This document shows positions 36,085 to 47,907 of a DNA stretch of 64,000 nucleotides, piece after piece. The stretch comes from Taxillus chinensis (lineage: Eukaryota; Streptophyta; Magnoliopsida; Santalales; Loranthaceae). The position numbers and the translations under genes are program-made. The notes below the pieces were generated by a model, which saw nothing but the letters and a program-made list of their open reading frames with translations, searched no databases and was not told where the DNA came from. Where the stretch lies: NCBI GenBank assembly GCA_023512835.1, contig CM042092.1:51838400-51902399 (forward strand), read 5' to 3'. The first letter of the stretch is position 1. Each line of letters opens with the position of its first letter.

Positions 36085-36444
36085 CTATTCTTCAGGTTTA
36101 GATACATCTTCTACTAGTTCTGTTGTTGGATTGTCTGTGTCTTGGTCTTTGACTATGATAATATCCTGTACTTCACTTACATTTTGGTCTCCTTTCTGCA
36201 TAGCATGGTTAGTTTCATCAAAAGATACATAAATGGACTCTTCAACAGTTTTGGTCCTTCTATTAAACACACGATATGCTTTGCTATTAATGGAGTATTC
36301 AACAAGATATCCATCATCTGATTTGGCATCAAACTTATTCAAGTAATCCTTGCCATTGTTCAGAATATAGCAAGTACACCTGAAGATCCTTAGGTGACCT
36401 ATGTTTGGTCTCCTTCCCTTCCATAACTCATAGGGTGTTTTCAT
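36085..36444 (-). pseudogene. pol: Copia pol: integrase C-terminal region
   Basis: MKTPYELWKGRRPNIGHLRI, FRCTCYILNNGKDYLNKFD, GYLVEYSINSKAYRVFNRRT: the usual Copia integrase tail (YELW, HLRIFG, GYS). The acidic variable linker towards RT runs on to about 35800 and holds stops, among them at 36084 and about 36060. Confidence 0.9.
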
Positions 36445-36447
36445 GGC

Positions 36448-37520
36448 TCATTTGTTAATTAGAGTTCTGTTTTGTGCATAGCAAGCAGTGGCAACAACTT
36501 CAGCCCATAGAGATTTTGGGAACTGAGCTCCTATCAACATAGTTCTAGCTGCTTCAACTAAGGTTTGATTCTTTCTTTCAGCAACTCCATTTTGTTGTGG
36601 AGTTCTTGGTGCTGAGAAATTATGCTGGATACCATGTTCAGTACAAAACTCTAACATGTCAAAAAATTCAAATTCCTTGCCATGATCGCTTCTTATGCAT
36701 TTAATAGAGAGACTCTTAACATTGGTGATCCAGTTGAAGAGTTCAACAAGATTTTCAAATGTCTCTATTTTGTTTCTGAGAAACATAACCCATGTGTATC
36801 TGGTGTAGTCATCTACAACTGCAAGGAAGTATCTTGCACCAGATAATGAGGACACATTAATTGGTCCACATAGGTCCATATACAGAAGTTCAAGTAGTTG
36901 TGTGATAGAGGTTTTGTCAATACTCTTAAAGGAATGTCTCACTTGTTTGCTCAGCTGACAATCTCTACAGGGGTGTTCTTTCTCATAAACATGCTTGGGC
37001 AAGCCCTCAACCAAATTAAGAGAGGCCAACTTAGACATAGTCTTAAAGTTTAAGTGACCAAATCTCTTGTGCCACAACCAGCAAATGTCAAGTGAAGCTT
37101 TAGACAGATAGCAAATTAGTTCAGTAAATTGAGCATTGCCAAAGACCAATTTGTAGACATTGCCTTGTCTATGTCCGTTGAGTTTCACCTCATTGGAGAC
37201 AAGATTCATAACTATGCAGGTGTGCTTAGTGAACAAAACTTCATAACCTTTGTCACACAATTGACTTATGCTCAACAGGTTATGTTTAAGACCTTTAACA
37301 ATAGACACATTTTGAATCGACACAGAACCATTAGAGAGAGTGCCTATACCAACAATCTTACCCTTTTTATTATCCCCGAAAGTGACAAATGAAGAAGCAA
37401 CCTCCCTTACTTCACTCAATAAGGAGGCATCATCTGTCATCTGTACGGAACAAGCAGTGTTAAGATACCACTAGCTGGAATTAATCTTTTGTTTCCTATG
37501 GCTGCTTTCAGCTTCAGGTA
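36448..37520 (-). pseudogene. pol: Copia pol: protease end, GAG-pre-integrase and integrase
   Basis: The longest intact Copia stretch (37440-36448, 330 codons). Just before it, WYLNTACSVQMTDD (about 37470-37430) is the protease active-site region, where the usual DSGCS reads NTACS and a TAG precedes W. Then come NVSIVKGLKHNLLSISQLCD and LWHKRFGHLNFKTMSKLASL (GAG-pre-integrase, with H/C zinc ligands), CRDCQLSKQVRHSF, and the integrase core with D in LLYMDLCGP, D in IRSDHGKEF and E in QQNGVAERKN, so the D-D-E triad is kept. A TAA/TGA break separates it from 36444. Confidence 0.92.
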
Positions 37521-37542
37521 CCTGTTCCTGCACAACAAGCAA

Positions 37543-37855
37543 CTAAGTCTTGGGGGGCCAATGTTGATTGGGCTTTGGGTAAGTGAAAGGTGCAGTTAAC
37601 AATTTAGGTTTCCAGTAAGAAGGAGCAGATTTAACTTGCCATGCTAATTTTGGTGATTTGAGGTTAGGCATGTTAGCAAGGTGATCCTTTGGGCTCATAC
37701 AAAACTCTTCTTTCTTACTGGTACCTTTTGCAACTTTCTTAGGCACAAAATTAGCAATTGTATTCGTAGGTTTAGACTTTTGTTTCTTTGGTGAGGTAAC
37801 TTGTGTGTGCCTAGTTTTCTTCTTCTTTCTATCAGAGTTATAATATTGTAGAAAT
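37543..37855 (-). pseudogene. Copia gag-protease linker
   Basis: Basic, K/T/P-rich reading (DRKKKKTRHTQV, SPKKQKSKPTN, LAWQVKSAPSYWKPKLLT) typical of the spacer between zinc knuckle and protease in SIRE-like elements. It joins the protease region after a stop near 37541. Confidence 0.6.
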
Positions 37856-38340
37856 GACATAGTTTTGATAAGTGAAACCCAGCATCAAAATGACATAGTT
37901 TTGATAATTGGAACACATTTTAACCTTCCTGCTTTCACACTGGACAAAATACCCACAATTCGAACATGGTCCTTTGGGAAAAGAATATCAGCATAACAAA
38001 ACGAAGAAGACGGTGCAAAAACATGGCTGCACGTGACAAAGGCCATTGTCACGTGCAACCTCCAAATGACCTAAAACTTTACCACAAGCCTTATAACTTA
38101 GTCTGGAAGGCTCCCATGCAACAACCTCACTGCACGTGACAAAGGCATTGTCACGTGCATTGTCGCGTGCAGCCCCAAATGTTCCCTCTTGAGCTCATCT
38201 CTTGCCTCTTGTTTGCTCATCATAATACAAAGTGTTCTAGCCAAAGAGTATGAGAAGAAATCCCCCAAAAACCTGACAATTGCCACTCAAAAGGCATAAC
38301 TATGACTATCTCCTCATAACCCTAAACACGGGTCATTACA
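37856..38340 (-). mobile_element. 5' part of a Tekay-type LTR
   Basis: The right end GGGTCATTACA is an LTR start on the minus strand; the left side stops in U3 just after an ACGT palindrome (37884-37905). It contains G-box inverted repeats 38028-38057 (perfect, TGCACGTGACAA arms) and 38131-38159. It was cut by a deletion that also removed part of the Copia gag-pol junction. Confidence 0.8.
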
Positions 38341-39439
38341 GGGGTTCTTCCTCTTGTCATCCTTCCTGCTTGAGGAGCTTTTGGTCTTCTTCTTCTACTC
38401 AGCTGCCTCCTTCTTCTCCATCTTCAGCTTATAACAGTTAGTAACAAAGTGGCTGGGCCTATTGCAATGATAACACTGCAACTTCTCCTTATCCTTTTCC
38501 TTTGAGAAGGATGAGGATGACTGCCTTGCTTTCCTCCTGTAGTTCCCCCTTCTCTTCAGTAGCTTCTTGATTAGAAACGCTGCCTCTTGATCTGAGGTGC
38601 TGTCTGAATCAAGCTCTTTAGCATCTTCTTCTTCTTCCTTTGAAGATGGTTCCCTCTGTTCAGCAGCCTTAAAAGCAACGGACTTCTCCTTTTTCTTAGA
38701 AGGATTCTCAAATGCCTCAAGCTCTTCTTTTTGCATTTCAAAATTCTTGAGGTCCCCATAAAGTGCTTCCAAGGCACAAGTCTTTTTGTCCTTCTGAGAG
38801 ATCTCAACATGGTACATCTTCATCCGTTGAATCAGACCCTTGAACCATTTGTATATACTCTCAAGTGATTCCTTCGGTTCACATCTAAAGGCTTTATACT
38901 CTTGTTTGAGCATGGAGATCTTGTTGTCCTGATTCTATTCATCTCCTTCATAGATGAGACATAGCTTGTCCCATACCTTCTTCACAGTTTCAAGATCCTA
39001 CACATCCGTGAACATATCGTCGTTGAGCGCAGAGAAAAGTATGGCTTTTGCTTTGAAGCCGAGTTTTACTTTCCTCTGCTCTACCTTAGAGCAACTGTCT
39101 GGGTCTTTAGTCATTAACTCTCTGCATACTCTTTGGGGTGAAAGGCCCATTCTTTATCGTTTCCTAGAGATAAGCGTCAAGCATGTCAAGGTGAGCTCTC
39201 ATTCTCGCTTTCCATTTGGAGATGCACGCAGGTGTGCACACAAGTACTTGGGAGGATGAGCCAAGCAGGATGCCGTAGAAGTCCTCTTGTTCTTTCTTGT
39301 TGCTATTAGTGCTTAGTTCTTCTAGCTCCTGGTCTCTAGTCGATCCTTCTTTTGGAGCACGACTGGCTTCTTGTTCCTCAATAGGAACTGGAGCTTGCTC
39401 GGCAGCTGGAGCTGCACTGCTGGAATCCATATCGGCCAT
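38341..39439 (-). pseudogene. gag: Copia gag
   Basis: ATG 39439 (MADMDSSSAAPA) starts 27 bases after the primer-binding site. The first ~90 codons stop at 39164. Frameshifted remnants lead to 38913, where an open stretch reads SLESIYKWFKGLIQRM and YGDLKNFEMQKEELEAFE (UBN2-type capsid), an acidic linker, and a full CX2CX4HX4C zinc knuckle CYHCNRPSHFVTNC at about 38480-38435. Stop at 38395. The gene builds the particle and binds RNA in live elements; this copy is broken. Confidence 0.88.
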
Positions 39440-39465
39440 TTAGAGATCTTTACAGAGTTGTAGAT

Positions 39466-39479
39466 CTACTCTGATACCA
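39466..39479 (-). other. Copia primer-binding site
   Basis: On the minus strand TGGTATCAGAGTAG, beginning two bases from the LTR end at 39482. Confidence 0.85.
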
Positions 39480-39481
39480 AT

Positions 39482-40615
39482 TGTAGGTCCCAAAGTGAGT
39501 CTAGAGGGGGGGGGAATAGACTTTCTTCGTGCGCGGAAGCTAGACTGTTAGCTGGTTTGTGATTCTTCTATGGATAACTTTGATGGAAGTATTAATGGAA
39601 AAGATGACAATATGGAATGAGAGTGATAATGAGAGTTATAATAAACTATTAGACAAATCTGAAATGTGAGTAAATGCTCTTTGCTTAACAGATCTCAGAT
39701 GTGAAAGGAATGATCTATGGTAGTTTGGATTGTGGAAAACAACACAGAGATTAGACTCGATGATAGTGTTGGATCTTTGATAAACAAGAGTTTATGATTA
39801 ATCGAAAGGATTGTTCTTGTTCAGATCAACATAGCACACAACACTTAGAATATTTCTCTTGGAGTCTCTCTTTCTAGCGTTGGAACCCCTCAAGTTAATT
39901 CTCTAAAAGTTGTTCTTTAATGTATGTCAAAATCTTAGTTATTGTGTTTTGTGTGTTCCACAACTTTTGAGAGAGAGGTTGACTCACATTTTTGTCATTT
40001 TGTGTGTGAGAGATATATATTTTAAGGTTATAGTGCTCGTGCACCTTGTTGCCCATCCTGACAGATTGACTTCCCAATGCTTGAAGTGCGGGATCTCAAG
40101 AGATGGGTTGATCTGCTCTGATTAGCATATCAGTTGCCTATACTACGTATTTGCATGCTGTCGATCTTGGACGTTCATCCGTGGATGGTAGTTGGCAAAA
40201 ATTAATACGACATTAAATGTGCTCAACTGCTTAGAACGGCGCAGGTGTATTGTACAAACCCTAGTTGAAAACATCGCTAAGTTAACATACATAGGGTTGC
40301 AAGTTTGCCTCGAAAGTGGGTGCCTCGTAGGTTTGGTGACTTGAAGATGTTGGGTAGAGCCTGTAGAAGTTGTGGAATTTTGCTTAAGGCTTTACAGTGG
40401 TAATTTTTGCGAGTCTACGACTCACATATCTTCGAGTCTTCGAGGCTAGAGTTCAGGTTAGATTAGGTCTTTTCTGTCACTCTATTAACTGTAAGTCTAC
40501 GACTCTGCAAGTCTACAACTCTCCTAATGGCTCTTAGAGTGACTTCTTCGTAGTGCACCTAATCTACCTGTTATTATAGTTGCGAGTCTACGACCCTAAC
40601 TCTGCGAGTCTACGA
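39482..40615 (-). repeat. Copia 5' LTR, 3' portion
   Basis: Plus-strand start TGTAGGTCCCAAAG is the LTR 3' end. It holds a run of nine G at 39510 and, near its right side, CGAGTCTACGACTC phrases. It is interrupted at 40616 by a solo LTR and continues at 42127. Confidence 0.75.
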
Positions 40616-42121
40616 TGTCATGCCCCGGATTTTCAACCCGAGGAAACCGGTTCGTGACTCCCCTTCACCCACCCGGTAGGCAAGGGGTTGGGATGAATTA
40701 TTCCACGCAGGACATCACACACATCCATAATAAATAACCACAAGACATAAACATATATCTTTATTAAATTCAAACCAACATCGACGTTTACAAACCAAAC
40801 CATACACCTTTATTTTAGCCAAATTCCTTTTACAATCTTTCCCCACTAGGGTTACAAATGTCCCACAAAATAACATAACACAAAGCAACAAAGCAGAATT
40901 GTCTTTCACCTTAGTGTCCCCACCTAATGCATGTAGGTCCCTGAAAAGAAAACAAAACACAACAGGAGGGGTGAGCAACCACGGCTCAGTAGGGATCATG
41001 TCTCCCCAACCCATCCAATGCTCCTAGCATCTACGTGAGGACGTGCACAAGTGCAATGCCGTGGCAATAATATATAAACAGGTTATATTCCACATTATTA
41101 AGTGTCAACACACACAGGCCACAAAACAAGTACAACCATTGCCACAGCCACATAGGCTCCATATCCACAGCCACACAGGCTCCACAGCTACACAGGCTCC
41201 ACAGCCACACGGGCTCCACAGCCACACAAGCTCCACATCCACAGCCACACAGGCTAACATAACCACATAGCACACATAATCACATTCACAACACATCAAA
41301 TATACACATATATCCAACAATCCACACACAATCCATAATTGTCACATCAAACATAATTCTCATATCGATATAACTACCCCGAAAACTCTAAGGTTTCCCC
41401 ACACGGTCCTACCGCAGGAGTAACTCTAATGATCTCAACCACGGAACGAATAGCGCAAACGCCCCAACGGCCCCCGAGGTCTTCTTCCCTGAGAACGAAC
41501 CCGAAATCCCCCCGACCCCAGACTCAACATTATATCCAAACAAAATATGTCATTAAAGGCCAACATCCATATAGGAGGTCATACCTATATGGATTTACAT
41601 ATATATATATATAATAACAATAACAATCTACGATTCACCTACCACAGGGACTAACCCCGGAATGGATACCAGAAGAGACAGAACCCCTACCTCAGGAAGA
41701 TCCTCCTTGCTCTTGCTCCCACACTAGACATACAGGGCAAAATACCCATAATTCATACATGGCCCTTTGGGAAAAGATTACCAGCAAAACAAAATGAAGA
41801 AAATAGTGCAAAAATATGGCTACACGTGACAAAGACCATTATCACGTGCAAGCTCCAATTGCCCTAGGATTTGGCCACAAGCTTTAGAACTAAGTTTGAA
41901 AGGCTCCCATGTAAAAACAGCAATGAACATGACAAAGCCATTGTCACGTGCAACCTCTAAAAGCTCTCTCTTGAGCTCAGCTCTTGCCTCATGCTTGCTC
42001 ATCAATAAACAAGGTGTTCTAGCTAATGTGTGTGGAATAAAACTCCCAAAAACCTAACAATTGCCACTCAAAAGGCATAACTATGACTAACTTCTCACAT
42101 CCCAAAACACGGTTCATTATA
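40616..42121 (-). mobile_element. Tekay-type solo LTR in the Copia LTR
   Basis: 1506 bp from TGTCATGCCCCGG to GGTTCATTATA, flanked by perfect TACGA duplications (40611-40615 and 42122-42126). The 5' terminal TG has become TA on the minus strand. It contains the CTACTGAGC/CAG block (about 40938-41004), 17-bp repeats CACAGCCACACAGGCTC (41140-41260), the leader hairpin 41565-41594 and G-box repeats at 41821-41850. Confidence 0.9.
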
Positions 42122-42126
42122 TACGA

Positions 42127-43009
42127 CCTTCGGGTCTCTCAGTTTACTTTACTTGACTAAGAGGCTCTTCGACAATCAATGGGTCAGAGGGAACAAAGGA
42201 TCATTGACTCTACGAGTCTTTGACCCAGAAAATCTTTGACTCTATGAGTCTTAGACTTTGCATTTCGTCCTTAGTCTTTTGCAGTTGCTCATAAACTAAG
42301 TCTCCGTATTCTTCGAGTCTTCGACTTTACGGCTTCGACCCTTTAGCTATAACTCTCAGCCTTCAAGATCTTCGAGTCTATGATGTTTGACAATTTCTTT
42401 AGATTAACTGTATCTGTTTCTACGACCCTTGAGTCTACGACTCTACGATCCTTGAGTCTACGACTCTACGACCCTTGAGTCTATGACTCTACGAGTCTTT
42501 GAGCTATAGTTTTATATTTGTTTTCCGGTCTTTATTGCATCGACTCTTTGACCTTTGACCTTCGACCTTCGACCTACGAGTCGCGAGTCTGCGAGTCTCT
42601 ATTTTGATTCTTAACAGTGTTATAAGGCTTCGACTCTATGACCCTTGAGTCTACGAGTCTAGTGGTACTTTAAGTTCTGTTAATTGACGTAAGAGGACTC
42701 TACAGTTCTACGGGCTACGAGTCTTCGAGTCATATAAAGTTGGTTACTGTTCTTTAGAATTCTTCGACTCTACGAGTCTCTAAATTTATCGTCGCTTGCA
42801 GTAACGCTCTCTTTTCCGCACTTCGACTCTACGACCTTCGACCCTAGATCTACGAGTTGCCATGTGTGAGTTGCCATGTGTTCTGTCACAATTTTGCTTC
42901 AAGTCTCCAAACTCTACGAGTCTACGAGTATCTTGCCAATATGTCCTGTGATAGTTCTTCTACGAACTTCGACTCTTCGATCCTATAACCTTCGGATCTT
43001 CGAGTCTCC
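42127..43009 (-). repeat. Copia 5' LTR, 5' portion, with GACTC/GAGTC repeats
   Basis: Very rich in short phrases TCTACGACTC, CTACGAGTC and CTTCGAGTC, many of them self-complementary (GACTC-TAC-GAGTC). The right end GAGTCTCCA would be the LTR start (TGGAGACTC on the minus strand). Beyond it Tat-like coding sequence begins, so the Copia element probably inserted into the Tat-like element. Confidence 0.65.
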
Positions 43010-43771
43010 AGACTTAGATTGTATTTTGGAAGCTTCATCAAATCCTATATTTTCAACACCATCCACATTCGCCACTGAGGCGGTTGAAGGAACATAGGCT
43101 TGGCTCAGAACTTTCATTAGTGCTTCCTGGTGAGGTTGGGAATCCATCATTAAGGAGACCAGAGAGATGTGAGCTAGTTGTCAACTTAACTGATCCACAA
43201 TATTATACTCGCTCTGCTTTATGAGTTTCAGAAATTCTATGGTCTCTTCACTGACCGGTGTTCCTTTCCTCGTTGCCTCCGACGTTGGTTCAATGTTTGG
43301 TTCTACAGCTTTTTCTTTTCTTGCTTTGTCAGCCATGTCAGGGGCATATGCCCGACCACGCCTGGTTTTCTTTTCTACTGCGGTGGCTCCTTGGACTATT
43401 TCACAGCTATAGTTCCATGGGACTGCTTTATTCCTCTTATAGGGGAAAGGGGCAAGAACACGTATGGTGAGAGGTGTAATTCCATGAGGTAGTTGCGGGA
43501 TTTCTATTTTTACCTTCTGGTTTGGCATGAGACTTGCATCATGTATAATGAGAGGCCTGATTCCATGTGGCAGTAGTGGGATTTCTGGAGTCTTAACAAT
43601 CAAGACAAGGGGTGTTAGCACCCATGATGGTTTGTATGACATGTCTCCTTGGATCATGTGGCTTTGATTATCTGCCTCATCCCTGGAAACCTCGATCATC
43701 CTTTGGTCCATGAGTTTTTGCACCACCTCAGAAAACTCACTACATTCTTCAATGTCATTTCCCCATAACAT
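43010..43771 (-). pseudogene. Ogre/Tat-like gag-pol linker and protease N-terminus
   Basis: Reads VPWNYSC, VEKKTRRGRAYAPDMADKAR and, near 43210, EFLKLIKQSEYNIVDQLS. After a stop at 43181 it continues SLVSLMMDSQPHQEALMKVL and ends at the Copia border (GVENIGFDEASKIQSK). This conserved linker precedes the aspartic protease in Tat/Ogre pol; everything further downstream is gone. Confidence 0.8.
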
Positions 43772-43937
43772 CGTGTGGTATGGGCATCATTTTTACATAT
43801 TTACCCCTCTCTCTGCTTCTGATATGTCTTTGGCTCGTATATATCCATGTTTTTGTAGCAATTGAAACAAATACACCTTCTTCATATGTATTTATGAAGC
43901 CTTCTTCAATCATCCTTCAGTCTCGATACTAGCCACA

Positions 43938-45523
43938 TTATTGAAGTTTTCTGGGAGACGATTTCTGTTCATAATTGCCCCCCATCATTGTGGAAAAATC
44001 TAACCAATTGGCATCTTTCAAAGCCTGGATCTTCCTCTTGAATGCTATGTAGTTTTCAATATCATGTCCAGCTCCATTAGCATGATACTCGCATCTGGCA
44101 TCTAGTTTATACCAAGCCGGGAGAGGAGACCTTATTTCTCCCAAGGGTGTAGGGAGTACCAACTTTGCTTCTAAAAGCTTGGAGTATAATTCAGCTTACG
44201 TCATTGGAATCAGTTCAAACTCTTGTCATGGACGATGAGGGGCCTGATTCGATCTTGTATGCTGCGTCTGGGCCCTTGGTTTCCCCTGTCCCTGGAATGT
44301 GGGTCTAGGTCCTTCCGGAGCTGATGCCCTTGGTTGCTCTTGGTATGGTGCTCTTGGTTGAAATGGGTTTGGTGCCATTGGATATGGAAATGGAACCCCT
44401 CCTTCTGGCAAATATGGCGTGAATTGGGGAGCAGGAGCAGGTGCAGCATAAGCAGCTACTAGTAATCCTCTGTAGTACCCTAGTGCTTGGTAGAATGTCT
44501 GTTGTATTGTCTGGTGCAACTGGTATACCAAGTTGGTCTCATTTTCTTTGTTCTTTGCTGATGGTGGAAACCTTTTTGATGCCTCGACCACATCACCCTT
44601 TAGCTTTCCACCTTTAATTCTGCTTTCTACAGGTTCACCGGATGCGAGCAAGTCTGCAAAGCTACTAGAGATGTTGCCAATCAACTTCTCGTAATATATG
44701 CCTTTAAGCGTGTTGATGAATAGAGTAGTGAGTTCTCTCTCTGTAAGGGGCGGTTGGACCTCCACAACCGTCTCTCTCCATCTCCGTGCATAATCCTTGA
44801 AGCTTTCTTCGGACCCCTTTTCCAAGGACTGCAGGGTTAGTCGATCCAGCGCCAGCTCGGTGACATGTTTGTATTGTGCCAAGAAGGAGGTAGCTAATTT
44901 TTTCCATGTCTTGATGCAGTTACCATCCAACTGAAAGTACCAACGGAGGGATGCCCCAGTTAGGCTTGCCTGGAAATAATGCATACGGAGCTTGCCTTCA
45001 CCTACATAGGTTGCCATCTTTTAACAATACATGGCAAGGTGTGTTCTTGGACAACGGGTCCCGTTGAACTTCTTAAACTCTGGCATCTTGAATTTCAGTG
45101 GCAGCACCACTCCCGGCACTAAGCATAAGTCTTTGGGCTAATCATGCCATAGCTGTTGATGCCTTCTACAACTTTCAATCTTTCCACTAGTCGTCTTAAA
45201 GTGGGAGAGTCAGCATTCTCCTTAGGAGTTAGCAAACCCACCGCTTCTATTAAATTTCGCATTGCGAGCATAGTGAAATGAGTTTGATTTGGAGTAGGGG
45301 GTTGTGTCATGACAGGCTGATATGTGGGTGCCTGACTTGGACCCATATTAGGTGGCAGAACTGCCTCCTGCCCCTGTTCTTGTTGATGATTTGAGGTTCC
45401 TCTGGCCAAAGTTCCTTCTCCAATTAGCTTGGTAAATATTTCCATTATTGCAGACATTTGCCCCTGTAGGGCTTGTTGTGATTGTTCCAACCCAGTGAGT
45501 CTATTCTCCGCTTCTTCTTCCAT
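43938..45523 (-). pseudogene. gag: Ogre/Tat-like gag
   Basis: Starts MEEEAENRLTGLEQSQQALQ (coiled coil) at 45523. One stop lies at 45119 after SPKTYA, another near 45018. The capsid core is open from 45017 (HYFQASLTGASLRWYFQLDG, KHVTELALDRLTLQSLEKGS, LTTLFINTLKGIYYEKLIGN). A P/Q-rich linker follows to 44226, then a short knuckle-like CEYHANGAGHDIENY (about 44115-44070). It is similar over its length to the broken gag at 3812-4705. Part of a Tat/Ogre-like element read on the minus strand, between ORF1 and the gag-pol linker. Confidence 0.88.
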
Positions 45524-45849
45524 TGGTTATGGTTATGGTATTTGATTGCACCGGGATCTGAGGTTGTAAGAGTGCGTAATCCTGGAGAAAGGCGGCTACC
45601 GACCTAGTGCAAGGTAATTTTTACTTGATTTTCAATTTTGATATGCATGTATGCATGAATGACTATGTAAAGGGTTAGAGAAACAAATGACTTTATTCTA
45701 AACATTTTCAAACAAACACACAGTACAATGCAAAAATGTCATACAGATGAGAGCTATGGCTATATGATCGTAAGGCAAACTTCCAGTCATCTCTTAAGCA
45801 GCACGGTGCCTTTCCTCTGTGGTGGTCGCTCACCTGCTTCCTCCCTCTG

Positions 45850-47229
45850 CTTCAATATGGTCTCGACCTGTTTTTCCCTCAACTGCAACCGCTAAAGAGC
45901 TCCTTCTAGAGATGCTTCCAACCTTTGGATCTGTTGCCTGAGATTAATTCTCCTGGAGGATTACCCTTATGTTTGTAGTTAACTATGGCTTGTGTTGTGC
46001 CCTCCAGGATATGTACGCTGGATAAACGCCAGGTTTTGGACTGTTGGGTTGGATCTTGTGTGGGATGGACCATGCCTGATACATCTTTTTGCCTTTTTCT
46101 GTGAGCGTGGTTCTGTCATAGGTGAAGTCACAATCTTTCATTCCAAAGAGAACTAGGATAATTTGATTACGCCTGACTTGTCTTCCGCCTTGTAGTGGTG
46201 CATATGTAGTCCCTCCCCAAGGGCCTAAGAGTGGAACCCAATTGTAGTCCCCACAGCTATATGTTATGGAGACCACCGGCATCCAAGGAGCAGTCCAGGT
46301 AATGTCATCTTCTGTAAGGTTGTCTAAATTCTTCCTCTAATCTTCAAAGCCTTTAGGTAAGCCCCATTTGCTGAGCAGAATATCTAATAGTGCTATGACT
46401 GGCAACTGATACACTAAAGGAAATCAAGAGACAATACAAGGAAAATGTCCTTGCAGCCAGGTACATAAGAGAAGCAAGCACCCCCTGAACTGCCCTGAGC
46501 CCTTACTCCGCAGATAAGTAAGAGAGCGAATGGTTTCGGCCACTATGGCAGGAGTAGGGCTCCACCCTTTGAATACCTATTGAACCAAATCCACAATTGC
46601 TCCATCGATATGGGCCGGAATCCTTGGGAAGATGATTATCCCGTATATGGCTAGTGTAAGCAGTTTGTGTGCCCCTGCTTCTGTTGCAGCCTGTATCATT
46701 TCTTTGATTGTTGCCCATGGAAGATATTCTCGCCCACCATAGGTTGTGGTCACTGGAGAGTCCCAGATTGGTTTTCCCATTATCTCAACAAAGGCCATTT
46801 GACATGATTTTTTGGCTCTGGTAGATAGATCTTCATTTTGTTTTCCATTGGGATATCCAGTAGCTTTCGGTATTCTTCTATGGTGGGAACGAGATCTATG
46901 TCGTTAAAGTCAAAGCACCGTTGTCAAGGTTCCCAGAAATAAATTGATGCCCCAAGCATATCCTTGTTGAGTAGTAGCTCTGTCACATGGAGCAAATCTC
47001 CAAACTGCTGCATATATCTGCTTTTCCTTTCGTCTAACCATGGTTTCTATATCGCATGCAACTCCTTTGTGTAATTCAGCTGATTTTCTATGATAACTTG
47101 TTCTGCTTTATAGGCTTCTCCTAGTGGAAAATCTCCAAGGCGAAGTTGAATGTCCCCAAATGATTAGGCCACCACTGCGATAGCCTCCTTATCGTGAAGG
47201 CCTTGTAAGAGATGACTGAAAGATGTCAT
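45850..47229 (-). pseudogene. Extra ORF1 upstream of Ogre-like gag
   Basis: From ATG 47229 (MTSFSHLLQGL) readings in shifting frames give DLVPTIEEYRKLLDIPM, LPWATIKEMIQAATEAG, HKLLTLAIYGIIIFPRIPAH, IDGAIVDLVQ, PTPAIVAETIRSL, then GDYNWVPLLGPWGGTTYAPL and CDFTYDRTTL. These match the plant family I know as DUF7745, often found next to Tat/Ogre-type coding regions; Ogre elements carry an ORF1 before gag. Function is unknown. More than ten stops and several frameshifts make it a pseudogene. It lies between the primer-binding site (47888) and gag (45523). Confidence 0.75.
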
Positions 47230-47887
47230 GCCTATATGAATGTCGTGTTATGCATGATGATAGGTTAGGATGATAGTTAAACAAATATAAAGGCAAATAA
47301 ACAGGATAAAAGAATAAACCAATATTAAAGAAAATAATATATGCAGGGGATGACTTAAGGACTACCCTACAAAATAAAGGTTAGCATTACATGGAATGAG
47401 CAAACAACATGTGGGTCAATGCCCCTGATAGGCTTCTATTGCTAGACTTATCTTATTCATTGGTTCCCAAACTTCCTCTATAGAGGACTCCGTACACCAT
47501 GAGATTTACCGGAGGGGGTCTTAAAAGGACGAGCCTCAAAAGAACCTCAAGCTTGAGTGAAGAGTCTGAGGCCCCATTGCGGATAATGATCAATGCATTG
47601 GGGACCGTACTGAACCTCGCTAACCTAAATTGTGATAAACCTGGGTATATGGTTATGCATGAACGTAACAAGTAGGGAAAGCAGTAAATCACAACTCTCA
47701 TGGCATTATTTACAGTATAAAATAACAAAAATTATGGTAGTTAAAGCATATAAATAAATCATAATTACAATTGAGAAAACAAAATGAAAGTTATTATGGG
47801 AGTTAAAGTGTATAAATAAAATATATACAAAAATAAAATAACCTCCTATTTCCTATGCTAGACCTAACTTTCTAAAGTTTGTACAAT

Positions 47888-47906
47888 TCCCTAGTAGAGT
47901 CGTCAG
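47888..47906 (-). other. Tat-type primer-binding site, decayed
   Basis: On the minus strand CTGACGACTCTACTAGGG directly follows the LTR end CGTGATAACA. It is the TGGCGACTCTGCTGGGG site with G-to-A changes. Confidence 0.7.
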
Positions 47907-47907
47907 C

